DNA of 64,000 nucleotides. Origin: Candidatus Obscuribacterales bacterium (GTDB lineage: Bacteria > Cyanobacteriota > Vampirovibrionia > Obscuribacterales > Obscuribacteraceae). The notes beneath the pieces were generated by a model that saw only the letters and a program-made list of their open reading frames with translations, did not search any database and was not told the origin of the DNA. This document shows, in pieces, positions 26,337 to 34,820 of this stretch. The stretch covers positions 124,001 to 188,000 of the forward strand of contig JAHBVO010000005.1 of the NCBI GenBank assembly GCA_019637435.1, given 5' to 3'. Each line of letters starts with the position of its first letter. Within the stretch, counting starts at the first letter, position 1. Both the position numbers and the translations under genes were made by a program.

Positions 26337-27125
26337 ATGGGTACAAAGGAAAAGCTCGTGATCGCCCTGGTCACGGTTGTCGCCATTATGGCAGTGCCTG
26401 ACTTACTCCAGCACTTCTCCAAACGCATCTCCTGGGACAATTTCAGCACCGAAGGTCGCCGCTTGATTCTGTTTGGCGACAAGGAAAAAGCCGTCGACTT
26501 CTACAAAACTGAAGTGCGGAAAACAATTGTCGAGAAAGGCGTCAAAGATCCGGCTTATATAGCGGCTCTTGAGGGACTGGCGATGGCGTATCAGAAACAG
26601 GAGATGTATCTCTCAGCAGAAGATCAATATAACGAAGCACTGAAACAACTTGAGAAATCCTGGATTCCTGATCGTACGCGCATGAGAGAGACGATGGGTC
26701 ACATGGCGGCGATGTATTCGAAGCTCGGCGATACGAAAAAACTGGAGAAGATTCACCTGCGCGAGCGCGGGCTCAACACGTGGTGGCAATGGTTCTGGAG
26801 TTGCTTTGTCGTGACATTCGCAGCCGAAGCTCTCTATATGGCTGTCGTGCTGGCTCGACCAGGAGATATCGACCACTCCCACTTTAAAGTCGAGCATGGT
26901 TGGCTTTATGCCTTCGCCTGTTTCGTCGGCACCATCGGCATGATGCGCGGACTTCTTATGGCGGAGATGGATGTACTGGTGGCATTTTTTGGTGCCGCCG
27001 GAATCACACTCGCCGGTCTGCCGTTTGTTTTTGGAATCGTCCTGCTCTTCGCCCGCCAACTTGGTACCGAGGATGCCCGAAAATTGCTGGAACCAAGTTA
27101 TAAAAGATCTCAGAGAGCGAACTAA
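26337..27125 (+). CDS. TPR membrane protein, unknown
   Basis: Taken from ATG 26337, which has GGAGG six bases upstream, giving 262 residues; a longer frame to 26190 lacks a start signal and overlaps the divergent RDD gene. There is an N-terminal helix (about 6-22), then TPR-like helices at about 40-135 (LEGLAMAYQKQEMYLSAEDQY). Several membrane segments follow between about 150 and 245. No enzyme motif was seen. Function unknown; an envelope scaffold is a guess. Confidence 0.7.
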   Translation: MGTKEKLVIALVTVVAIMAVPDLLQHFSKRISWDNFSTEGRRLILFGDKEKAVDFYKTEVRKTIVEKGVKDPAYIAALEGLAMAYQKQEMYLSAEDQYNEALKQLEKSWIPDRTRMRETMGHMAAMYSKLGDTKKLEKIHLRERGLNTWWQWFWSCFVVTFAAEALYMAVVLARPGDIDHSHFKVEHGWLYAFACFVGTIGMMRGLLMAEMDVLVAFFGAAGITLAGLPFVFGIVLLFARQLGTEDARKLLEPSYKRSQRAN

Positions 27126-27288
27126 ACAAGTCCTATTATCCAGAAACAGCAAATTCAACGAAGGTGTCTAGCCCTTTCGTAAATCAAATCAATCCAATTT
27201 TTTTGAGATAGTGATTGCCTCGTGGCTGTGTTTGCCACCAGATATGGTGTGCACATTTTCGGTTTCTCAGCGCGCCCCATAGCAAAAG

Positions 27289-27313
27289 AGGCCTTCGTCA
27301 AACGAAGGCCTCT
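27289..27313 (-). terminator. Rho-independent terminator of the tandem RHH gene
   Basis: Perfect 11-bp stem, GAGGCCTTCGT and ACGAAGGCCTC (27289-27299 and 27303-27313) with a three-base loop. On the minus strand it is followed by TTTTGC. It lies 66 bases after the stop of the tandem ribbon-helix-helix gene and is the expected place for that terminator. Confidence 0.8.
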
Positions 27314-27378
27314 AAAAGGAGGTCAATTCAGGATTCCCGCCTCTCCCCTACTCTAGCTTGGAAGCTAGACAATCCGGC

Positions 27379-27972
27379 TTAGTAGCCAGAGTTCCAGTCG
27401 CGAACCGGAGCCGGTACAGGCTGTTGATAAACAGGCTGTTCAACTGCGGGTTGCGGTTGTGGTTGAGGAGGTGCGAAGGAAGTTTGAACTTCAGGCTGCG
27501 CAATAGGAGCAGCTTGTACTTGGTTTGCTTGCCAAGTAGCGAGGTTGAAGTTCTTGAATGATTCCTCGATTACTCCAGACTTCTCACGAAGCAGGTATTC
27601 GATATAATCACCGCGGCTCATTCTCGATGCTGCGACTTGTTCGTCGAGCAATCTGTGGGCCATAGGTGTTACGCACACTGCGGTTGTGGTGCCACGGTTC
27701 TTACCGAAGAAGTAAGATTTGGCGCCACCCTTGGGTCCAGTCTGCTTCAAGGATGCAGGAAGTCTCAATGGCGGCATGCCTGCGCGCTCACGAATGAGCA
27801 TTTCGACATAGTCTCCATTTGAAACACCAGCAGCTGATGCTTGTTCTTTGAGCAGCTGACGACCAAGTGCGGTCAGGTTGAAAGAGACGGAACCCGACTC
27901 TTTGCCTGGGAAGCGTGACCGCCGAGGCGAAGTTGTTTTTGGTGTGGTGTTTGTTTGGACCGTTGTGTTCAT
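27379..27972 (-). CDS. Tandem ribbon-helix-helix (RHH) DNA-binding protein
   Basis: Protein of 197 residues with two similar copies of a strand-helix-helix unit, at about 28-63 (SVSFNLTALGRQLLKEQA...SNGDYVEMLIRER) and about 95-131 (TTAVCVTPMAHRLLDEQV...SRGDYIEYLLREK). The pattern matches Arc/CopG-type RHH domains, which normally dimerise; two in one chain would give an intramolecular pair. After residue 140 the tail is rich in Gln and Pro. The likely role is DNA binding, as a regulator or nucleoid protein. No toxin partner is adjacent. Confidence 0.7.
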   Translation of the reverse strand: MNTTVQTNTTPKTTSPRRSRFPGKESGSVSFNLTALGRQLLKEQASAAGVSNGDYVEMLIRERAGMPPLRLPASLKQTGPKGGAKSYFFGKNRGTTTAVCVTPMAHRLLDEQVAASRMSRGDYIEYLLREKSGVIEESFKNFNLATWQANQVQAAPIAQPEVQTSFAPPQPQPQPAVEQPVYQQPVPAPVRDWNSGY

Positions 27973-28388
27973 TTAGTTTTCGGCAGCGTTATTACTTTCT
28001 ACTCTCTTGGGAGCTTGTCGTTTTACCTCTGCCTTTCCTCCTTTTCAAGAAAACACGGAATCCGACTGGTACAGCATAAATAGTGAAACCTAGCAGCTAA
28101 AGCTACTACTTCCAACGCACAGCCTTTGACTAGTTTCTGCGAGCAGCAATAAATTAGTCGCGGCGAAAAGGGTCCGCTAGTTCTTGACTTTGTTTTCGCC
28201 ATCCATATCTAAGAGGAGAACTCTCGATATCGTGTCCTAAACAACCAATGTTTTTTTGGTATCTCGGGACAATCCCTGGCAACCCTTTCCAAGACCTTGA
28301 TTATAGAGCAAAAGATACAGTTTTTAGCAGTAGTCATGTATTAAGTGATCGTAATACTGTGAGGCTTTCGAGCGCATGACATCAGGGG
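27973..28388. other. Gene-free region upstream of the RHH gene
   Basis: About 415 bases without a supported gene. Upstream of the RHH gene on the minus strand lies a purine-rich AAAGGAGG-containing stretch too far from the start to serve as its ribosome site, plus AT-rich sequence that probably holds the promoter. No repeat or RNA gene was recognised. Confidence 0.4.
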
Positions 28389-28934
28389 CTAGCCATGTAG
28401 AAAGTGTTGCACAGTGAGGATATTGAATACCCAGGCGATCAAAGTTCCTAGTGCTGCACCTACCAAAACCTCTACCGGTGTATGACCTAGAAATTCTTTA
28501 ATGCGCTCTCCGGATAGGTGCGGATGCTCTGAAAACAGTTCATTCATCATCTCGTTGAGCACTTTGGCTTGTAAGCCGACCGTGCGCCTCACGCCTGCCG
28601 CGTCGTACATAACGATCATCGCGAGGCATAAAGCAATCGCAAATGAGACGGAGTTAAACCCTTCTATAAGCCCGACGGAGACTGCCATTCCCATAGTGCA
28701 TGACGAATGGCTTGAGGGCATGCCACCAGTTTTCGCCATCATACGAAAATCGAGTTGACCCGTTTTGAAAAACTTGGTGACTATTTTGGCCGACTGAGCG
28801 ATGAAGCTACCAAGCAGCGAAACCGTGATTACCTGCCAGCCCCGCGATGCTCCCGGTGATGCCGACAATTGGGTACCGGTATCGACCATCGTATCGGCGA
28901 GCAAAATGCAGTTTCCAACAAAGGACAAATCCAT
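28389..28934 (-). CDS. Divergent PAP2-family membrane phosphatase-like protein (YuiD type)
   Basis: Protein of 181 residues with the PAP2-like motif GGMPSSHSS (about 70-78) and further helices, as in the DUF212/YuiD family. The mature protein is mostly membrane-embedded. Members are related to phosphatidic-acid phosphatases but lack some classic residues, and their substrate is unproven. It sits 12 bp downstream of the polyprenyl synthase on the same strand, so a role with isoprenoid diphosphates such as undecaprenyl-PP is plausible but unproven. Confidence 0.85.
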   Translation of the reverse strand: MDLSFVGNCILLADTMVDTGTQLSASPGASRGWQVITVSLLGSFIAQSAKIVTKFFKTGQLDFRMMAKTGGMPSSHSSCTMGMAVSVGLIEGFNSVSFAIALCLAMIVMYDAAGVRRTVGLQAKVLNEMMNELFSEHPHLSGERIKEFLGHTPVEVLVGAALGTLIAWVFNILTVQHFLHG

Positions 28935-28946
28935 CTTCGAGTTTCC

Positions 28947-30341
28947 CTACTTCCGTCTGTGAATTGCCATGGCGAGCAGAGATTCGAGGATTGGTTCGTC
29001 CGCACAGGCTAAGCCTTTCGCCTGTAGCAACTTCTTGCCCTCGTCTTCCAATACGTGCAATTTCTCGCGCGCTCCTTCGACTCCAAATACACTCACCCAG
29101 GTCGCTTTGTTGGCCGCCTGATCCTTGCCTGGCGTCTTACCAAGCGTTTCTACATCGCCTGTGACATCGAGTAGGTCATCGGTAATTTGAAAAGCCAAAC
29201 CGACAATATCACCAAATTGTTCTAAAGCAGCGAGTTGCTCAGCTGATGCCTGTGCAAGCCGAGCGCCTGACCAGAGCGAGAAGCGCAGCAATGCGCCCGT
29301 TTTACCGGCATGGATTTTTCTAATAACTGCTTCATCCAGGTGCATCGCTCTTGGCTTCGACGCTCCATCTGTCGGAAACGCCACCGCATTCGATAGTGCA
29401 CTTGACAATTGGTCCTTTCCTTTTTTATTTGATTGGTCCACTTCGATCGATTTTGAGGAAATCTCCGTGCCCCTCTGTGAGGCGTTTGTACTTGCCGGTG
29501 AGTGATTACCACATCCTTCAGTTTTCAAGCCCTCCTCATCGCTTGACAAGTGGTCCGCCGAGGATTCTCTGGATTGGTCCATTACCACTGCGTGCGATTG
29601 GTCCATTGGACTTTGATCGCACAGGTTCTTCTCACTCAAACCTTTCTCGTTTATTTTCAAACTTTTTTCCGGCGCGGAAGCATGATTCTCTGATTCCGAC
29701 ATCGGGGTGCCCGAGCCCGTATAGACGAGATCGAATACTTGTCCGCCGACCATTCCGCCCGCGCCGGTGGCCGCAGCGAGGCCACGCGTGATATCTAAGA
29801 TCGACTTGTCAAGCATGGACTGATCGCATCCGATATCTACTTGGTCTGCTCTACTACATATAAGTATTTCGATTGCGCGCATCAATAAGGCGTCACCAGC
29901 CAAAAGTGCCATCGCTTCGCCATAAGTTTTATGGTTCGTTGGCTTACCCCGACGAACGTCGTCGTTATCGAGGCATGGCAAGTCATCGTGAACCAGACTC
30001 ATTGCGTGCACCATTTCAATTGCGCACGCCACCGGCAAAACAGGTGCTAAATATTTCGCGAGTTTTTCACCAGTAGATTCTGAATCGCATTTAAGCTTGG
30101 TACCACATTCGCCACCAGCATTAAGGCGCTTGATAGTTTCAAATGATGCAATCGAAAGCAATGCGCGTATACGTTTTCCAGCTCCCAGAGCCGAGTACCG
30201 CATGCTCTCCCATAGAATCTTCGGCTCTTCTTCGGTAAGCAACTCATCGAGCTTCGCTTCGACCAAAACGCGTCGATCTTCCAGGTACTTCTTGAAGTCG
30301 AACGTAGAGTGAGATGTGGTGCTGGAACTGGAGCGCATCAT
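28947..30341 (-). CDS. ispA: Polyprenyl (farnesyl/geranylgeranyl) diphosphate synthase with large insertion
   Basis: Trans-prenyltransferase of 464 residues, about 120 longer than usual. The first Asp-rich motif is DDLPCLDNDD (119-128) followed by RRGKPTNH; the second is TDDLLDVTGD. It condenses isopentenyl diphosphate with allylic diphosphates. Between GGQVFDL (199-205) and the IHAGKTGALL helix (343-352) there is a hydrophilic insertion at about 208-332, rich in Ser, Asp, Glu and Lys with several DQS repeats; the family normally has about ten residues there. Translationally close to the membrane protein upstream (overlap 30338-30341). Product chain length is not predictable. Confidence 0.9.
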   Translation of the reverse strand: MMRSSSSTTSHSTFDFKKYLEDRRVLVEAKLDELLTEEEPKILWESMRYSALGAGKRIRALLSIASFETIKRLNAGGECGTKLKCDSESTGEKLAKYLAPVLPVACAIEMVHAMSLVHDDLPCLDNDDVRRGKPTNHKTYGEAMALLAGDALLMRAIEILICSRADQVDIGCDQSMLDKSILDITRGLAAATGAGGMVGGQVFDLVYTGSGTPMSESENHASAPEKSLKINEKGLSEKNLCDQSPMDQSHAVVMDQSRESSADHLSSDEEGLKTEGCGNHSPASTNASQRGTEISSKSIEVDQSNKKGKDQLSSALSNAVAFPTDGASKPRAMHLDEAVIRKIHAGKTGALLRFSLWSGARLAQASAEQLAALEQFGDIVGLAFQITDDLLDVTGDVETLGKTPGKDQAANKATWVSVFGVEGAREKLHVLEDEGKKLLQAKGLACADEPILESLLAMAIHRRK

Positions 30342-30979
30342 GCAGTGGGTTCGTGGGTGCTTGGACCTTTGAAAAACGCAGACAATGTTTTATACACCTT
30401 CAAACCAACCGTGCCCCATTTGATGATGTTGGGGTCGCGCTTGAGAATCATCGATATGAACGGCCAGAGATCACGCACGACCTCGACTGTCGATGGAATC
30501 ATTGGATCGTTTTTGTGGCTGTTTATTCTCTGATTGAGATCTTTCAGCTCACTGCGCGCATAGGGCATGTAGAAACGCGCCATGTCATCGCCGAAGTAAG
30601 CCAGGTCCTCGAGTTGCGCGAGAATCTCCATAATTTTGTGGCGATAAATCCAAACGCCGAGGAGAATTCCAAGCCCACCGACCAGTACATATATAAAGAG
30701 TATCTTGAGGACATCAACCACCGTTCCGGCAAAAGGATAGTGATTAAAAATCCGGTACGCGACGCGTGCGACGATTGGTATCAGAAGCGCAATGACGAAA
30801 AGTGCGACGTAGCCTTTGATTTTGGCGAAGATCTCGTAGATTCGCTTCTCTTCAACGAAGAGGAACGCCTCCGAAAGAGCTCCGTACCGATCCATCTGGT
30901 TAGAAATTCGCGGATACGCCGGCTTGACCGTCGTCTCCACAATTTCTTTTTCAGTAATCGGCGTTTTCTCTGAATCCAT
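30338..30979 (-). CDS. Membrane protein with two helices, unknown
   Basis: Taken from ATG 30979 (213 residues); an in-frame TTG at 30985 is also possible. The N-terminus is cytoplasmic, with helices at about 55-75 and 90-115, then a long charged helical C-terminus. No known family was recognised. It overlaps the prenyl synthase start by four bases, so the two are probably co-translated. Confidence 0.6.
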   Translation of the reverse strand: MDSEKTPITEKEIVETTVKPAYPRISNQMDRYGALSEAFLFVEEKRIYEIFAKIKGYVALFVIALLIPIVARVAYRIFNHYPFAGTVVDVLKILFIYVLVGGLGILLGVWIYRHKIMEILAQLEDLAYFGDDMARFYMPYARSELKDLNQRINSHKNDPMIPSTVEVVRDLWPFISMILKRDPNIIKWGTVGLKVYKTLSAFFKGPSTHEPTA

Positions 30980-31014
30980 TATCAAGTCTGCCTATTAAAC
31001 TTGGCTCACAATCA

Positions 31015-32250
31015 CTATCTCAGCAGTGCTCGTGCAATCAACATTCGCTGAATCTGATTTGTGCCTTCGTAAATCTGTCCAGCCTTTGCGTCTCTGAAGA
31101 TTCGCTCGATAAGCAATTCCGGCTGTAATCCGAGACTGGCAATAATCGAAATTGCTTCGGTCGATACTTTCATCGCGGCATCAGTAGCCGTCGCCTTCGC
31201 CATTGAAGCAAGCGTGTTGTCGGGCTCTCCGAGGTCGATGGTGGCAGCGGCCTGATAGGTGAGAACGCGAGCGCTATCGACCTGCGTAACCAATTCGCCC
31301 ACTACCGAAGCCAATCCATTCAAACTGTCGTCGAACAAACCTTTGCTTTTTTCGTCTTTCAAGACTTTGATGAGACCGTCAAGCGCGCCCTGAGCCCATC
31401 CTGTAGCCTGGGCGGCAATTGTCACCCGACCTTTGGCAAGACTGGACAAAGCGACTTTGCGCCCCTGCCCTGGATCTCCGAGTGTATTCTCGACTGGAAC
31501 TTTGCAGTCATTAAAAACCAACTCGCATGTAGAATAGCCTCGCATGCCGAGCATGTCGAACTTTTGTCCGATTTCGAAACCAGCATAGCCTCGCTCTACG
31601 ATGAACGCGGTAATCGTGTCGACAGTCCCTTTCTCGCCTGCAGGCGGAAACGGTTTGTGCGGTTCGCCGACAACCTTAGCCATGACGATGTAATAGTCGG
31701 CGGAAGCGCCGCTCGTGATGAAGGTTTTAGTGCCGTTTAAAAGATAGTGGTCCCCGTTGAATTTCGCTGTTGTTTCCAGCGCAGCAGTATCGGAGCCGGC
31801 GTTCGGTTCAGTTAGTCCGAATGCCGCAAGATATTTTCCAGTTGCAGACGGTACCAAATATTTCTGTTTTTGCTCTTCTGTTCCGAAGCGAGATACCGGC
31901 TCCTGGCAGAGAACGTGAACACCAAGTGAACTCATGATCGGAACGCAGCGTCGGGCAAACTCTTCGTTGACCAGACAGAAGCTTACATAATCGCCACCGG
32001 TCCCGCCGTAAGTTTTGGGAAAAGGTAAGGCGCCCAGCCCTTCTTGGCAGGCTTTCTCAAAGAGGTCGCGCCGGAACGAGTTCTCGACGTCTGATTTGAT
32101 GACGTCCTCGATCGGAATCGTATCTGCAAACGCTTTAGCCTTCTTCAGCCAGGCAACTTGCTCCGGCGAGTAACGCAGGGACGGATCCGAGTCTTGCTGC
32201 TTGGCGTCTTCAGTTATCAACATAAAACTAGGTGCCTCTTTGAACTGCAT
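31015..32250 (-). CDS. Acyl-CoA dehydrogenase
   Basis: FAD-dependent acyl-CoA dehydrogenase of 411 residues. Family motifs are visible: LTEPNAGSDT near 150-160, TFITSGASADYY, CKVPVENTLGDPGQG and the C-terminal IYEGTNQIQRMLIARALL, whose Glu is the expected catalytic base. It oxidises acyl-CoA to enoyl-CoA in fatty-acid or amino-acid breakdown. Electron transfer flavoprotein genes are not in this window. A second in-frame ATG lies at 32223; neither start has a clear ribosome site. Confidence 0.9.
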   Translation of the reverse strand: MQFKEAPSFMLITEDAKQQDSDPSLRYSPEQVAWLKKAKAFADTIPIEDVIKSDVENSFRRDLFEKACQEGLGALPFPKTYGGTGGDYVSFCLVNEEFARRCVPIMSSLGVHVLCQEPVSRFGTEEQKQKYLVPSATGKYLAAFGLTEPNAGSDTAALETTAKFNGDHYLLNGTKTFITSGASADYYIVMAKVVGEPHKPFPPAGEKGTVDTITAFIVERGYAGFEIGQKFDMLGMRGYSTCELVFNDCKVPVENTLGDPGQGRKVALSSLAKGRVTIAAQATGWAQGALDGLIKVLKDEKSKGLFDDSLNGLASVVGELVTQVDSARVLTYQAAATIDLGEPDNTLASMAKATATDAAMKVSTEAISIIASLGLQPELLIERIFRDAKAGQIYEGTNQIQRMLIARALLR

Positions 32251-32307
32251 AAGTGTATCAGATCACTCACTCCGCCTACTTTCTGATACCTATGACTTCA
32301 ACCTCAG

Positions 32308-32517
32308 GATGTGCCACCCGCTGAGTTCGCCAGCTTTAAGGCTCCCGGGCGAGCCCACCTACTATCCGATACCGTACGCCTCGACCCTCGAGATGTGCCA
32401 CCCGCTGAGTTCGCCAGCTTTGAGGCTCCCGGGCGAGCCCACCTACTATCCGATACCGTATGACTCGACCATCGAGATGTGCCACCCGCTGAGTTCGCCA
32501 GCTTTGAGGCTCCCCTG
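32308..32517. repeat. 84-bp tandem repeat, three copies
   Basis: Units begin at 32308, 32392 and 32476, exactly 84 bp apart, each starting GATGTGCCACCCGCTGAG and nearly identical. A diverged partial copy precedes the first from about 32271. Copies carry the inverted repeat GGCTC-N6-GAGCC (first copy 32340-32355). The period is a multiple of three, so the plus strand reads as a repeating 28-residue frame, but a stop appears within the third unit and there is no ribosome site. The region lies between divergent genes for acyl-CoA dehydrogenase and an S66 peptidase. Confidence 0.8.
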
Positions 32518-32723
32518 ATCGCTATCGTTGGCTACGTGGCTACGACGCTTTTATGAAAATCCGGCATCGAGCCGTAGACAGAGGTGACCGTTTGAACCAT
32601 CAGTTTGCTCAGTAATCTCGCGGCAGGTCGAACGCGGGCGACACAAATCTATCCGGCAAATCCGCCGATACGGTAAAATGTCGGAAGCGCGAGTATTGAA
32701 CCTTCGGTCCATGAGAAACAGCC

Positions 32724-33818
32724 TTGGCGACAAGCGAAGAAGTAACGACAGCAGTTCGGAAATCAGTAAATCGAAGACAGGCAGGAGACTCCACGAGTGA
32801 CACTACTTGTGACACCACTGTCGGACCAACCGTGCGCAAAGTAATCCGACCTAGAGCCTTGAAGAAGGGATCAATGGTCGGTATCGTAGCGCCGGGGTCT
32901 CCTCCGTTCGAAGAAGGTGACCTGGATTTCTCTTTCCAGTGGCTCAAGAAATTGGGCTTGCGCTGGAAATTGGGGAAACATGTTACAGATCGGCTCGGTG
33001 ACCTGGCCGGCACCGACGAAGATCGCGTGAAGGACCTTCACGACATGTGGGCAGATCCGGACATCTCGGCAATACTTCCAGCACGAGGAGGAAACGGCTG
33101 TGTCCGCCTCCTGGACAAGCTTGATTTCAAACTCATTGCAAAGCACCCAAAAATCTTAATCGGTTATTCCGACATAACCGGACTGCTCATCCCAATTCAC
33201 CAGGAAACTGGATTAGTTACTTTCCATGGTGCAACCGCCGGATCATTTTTCGAATCACCATACACCTATCGCTACTTCGAGCTTGCCCTGATGCAACCGA
33301 AGCCACTCGGCTTGATCAGCGACCCAACTCCGAAAGACGCCTGGGATCCCGAGTATCCGCCGACGCGTATGGTGATAAGCGGAGGTAAAGCACGCGGGCA
33401 ACTTATCGGCGGCTGCCTTTCACTGATTCGCCAATTGATGGGGACCCCCTGGGAAATCGACACCAGAGGCAAAATTCTCTTCTTCGAAGACTTTGAAGAA
33501 GAGCCCCACAACATAGATCGCATGATTACCCAGCTACAACTGGCCGGAAAACTTGACGATGCCGCTGGTATCATCATCGGTGAGTGTGCCAGCTGTCGTC
33601 CGGGCGACAGTAAGAGAAACCGGATCGCTCTAAATTTCAGCGTCGAGCGAATGCTTCGTGAGAAGTTCGCTGACTTCGGCAAGCCAGTTGTTTACGGAAT
33701 GCGGCTGGGTCACTCTCGTGAAAAGTTTACACTGCCACTGGGAGTGGTGGCTTACTTGCGAGCCGACAAGAGCGGCGCCGTCACACTCAGAATTGAAGAA
33801 CCCGCCACCCACGTTTGA
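32724..33818 (+). CDS. ldcA: LD-carboxypeptidase (peptidase S66)
   Basis: Protein of up to 364 residues; the start is uncertain because frame starts are TTG 32724 or GTG 32830 and neither has a clear site. The S66 fold is complete with all three expected catalytic positions: Ser in IGYSDITGLL, Glu in LFFEDFEEE and His in LGHSREKFTLPLG. The family removes the terminal D-Ala from muropeptide tetrapeptides in murein recycling. It is immediately followed by a paralogue in the same direction. Confidence 0.85.
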   Translation: MATSEEVTTAVRKSVNRRQAGDSTSDTTCDTTVGPTVRKVIRPRALKKGSMVGIVAPGSPPFEEGDLDFSFQWLKKLGLRWKLGKHVTDRLGDLAGTDEDRVKDLHDMWADPDISAILPARGGNGCVRLLDKLDFKLIAKHPKILIGYSDITGLLIPIHQETGLVTFHGATAGSFFESPYTYRYFELALMQPKPLGLISDPTPKDAWDPEYPPTRMVISGGKARGQLIGGCLSLIRQLMGTPWEIDTRGKILFFEDFEEEPHNIDRMITQLQLAGKLDDAAGIIIGECASCRPGDSKRNRIALNFSVERMLREKFADFGKPVVYGMRLGHSREKFTLPLGVVAYLRADKSGAVTLRIEEPATHV

Positions 33819-33820
33819 TC

Positions 33821-34798
33821 ATGTCGCCAGCAAAAAATAAACAAGCTAGTTCTGTGAAACCAAAATGCGCCACCAAGGCCGGTGCACTGCGTCCGGGCGA
33901 TCGGGTTGGAATAGTCGCCCCAGCGAGTCGCCCTGAAGGTCCTCATACAGTCGCGGCTATCGAAAAACTCATAATAGGCATGGGTTTCGTCCCCGTTTTC
34001 GGCAAACATGTTCTCTCTATCCATGGCTACATGGCAGGTAAAGACGATGAACGCCTGGAAGATCTGAATGGGTTCATCCGTGATAAAAACATTCGCGGAA
34101 TATTTTGCACCACAGGTGGTTACGGCTCTCTGCGCATTTTGGAAGGCGTCGACTATGAAGGACTGATGCGCGATCCGAAGGTTGTGGTCGGCAGCGATGA
34201 GAATACATGCTTATTGCTGGCTATAAATAGGATGGCTTCGCTTCCCGTTTTCCACGGCTTTAATCTCGACATGATAAAAAGTGACAGGGCGCGAGATGAG
34301 TTTCTGTTCGCGATCACTCAGAACAAAGTGCTACCGCCTGTAGAGGCAGGCAAATCATATCCGGCAGATTTTGTTTATTCTCCAATTCGTGGAAAGGCGA
34401 GCGGGACTACATTGGGTGGGAACCTAAACGCCCTGTTCTCGCTGATGGGCACCAACTATCAACCAAACTTCAAAGACACCGTTCTACTCATCGAAGAGCG
34501 CAATGAGCGTAATGACATTATTGAGCGCTGGATAACAAGTCTCTTTCTCTCGGGCGAACTCAATCTGGTAAACGGCATCGCGTTCGGTAGTTTCGATACT
34601 TGCGGAACAAGATCTGCATCGAACATGCTTTCAATCGAAGACATTCTGCATCAGACTTTAGCGCAATTGCAGAAACCTGCCTGTTTCGGTATGTCATTCG
34701 GACAATCAGACCATTGCCGAGTCACCCCTATCGGAATCGAAGCGGAATTTGATTCCGAATTGGGGAAGCTCACTTTCAAAGAAGCGGCCCTTCTATGA
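33821..34798 (+). CDS. S66 LD-carboxypeptidase paralogue with altered catalytic residues
   Basis: Taken from ATG 33821 (325 residues), two codons after the TTG that overlaps the upstream stop. The fold aligns without gaps to the upstream enzyme (VGIVAPASRPEGPHT; CTTGGYGSLRILEG; FHG), but the nucleophile motif GYSDIT is GSDENT at 34190-34207, so the Ser position holds Asp. The His-containing GHS is GQSDHC with Gln at 34703. It is either a non-hydrolytic relative or an enzyme with shifted residues. The gene pair is probably one transcription unit. Confidence 0.8.
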   Translation: MSPAKNKQASSVKPKCATKAGALRPGDRVGIVAPASRPEGPHTVAAIEKLIIGMGFVPVFGKHVLSIHGYMAGKDDERLEDLNGFIRDKNIRGIFCTTGGYGSLRILEGVDYEGLMRDPKVVVGSDENTCLLLAINRMASLPVFHGFNLDMIKSDRARDEFLFAITQNKVLPPVEAGKSYPADFVYSPIRGKASGTTLGGNLNALFSLMGTNYQPNFKDTVLLIEERNERNDIIERWITSLFLSGELNLVNGIAFGSFDTCGTRSASNMLSIEDILHQTLAQLQKPACFGMSFGQSDHCRVTPIGIEAEFDSELGKLTFKEAALL

Positions 34799-34820
34799 CA
34801 GGAACCGTTTCAATCTACCG

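Noticed and set aside
32201..32518. Plus-strand gene through the 84-bp repeats
   Set aside because: No ribosome site, the start lies in the opposite gene, and the frame stops within the third repeat; open reading follows from the period being a multiple of three.
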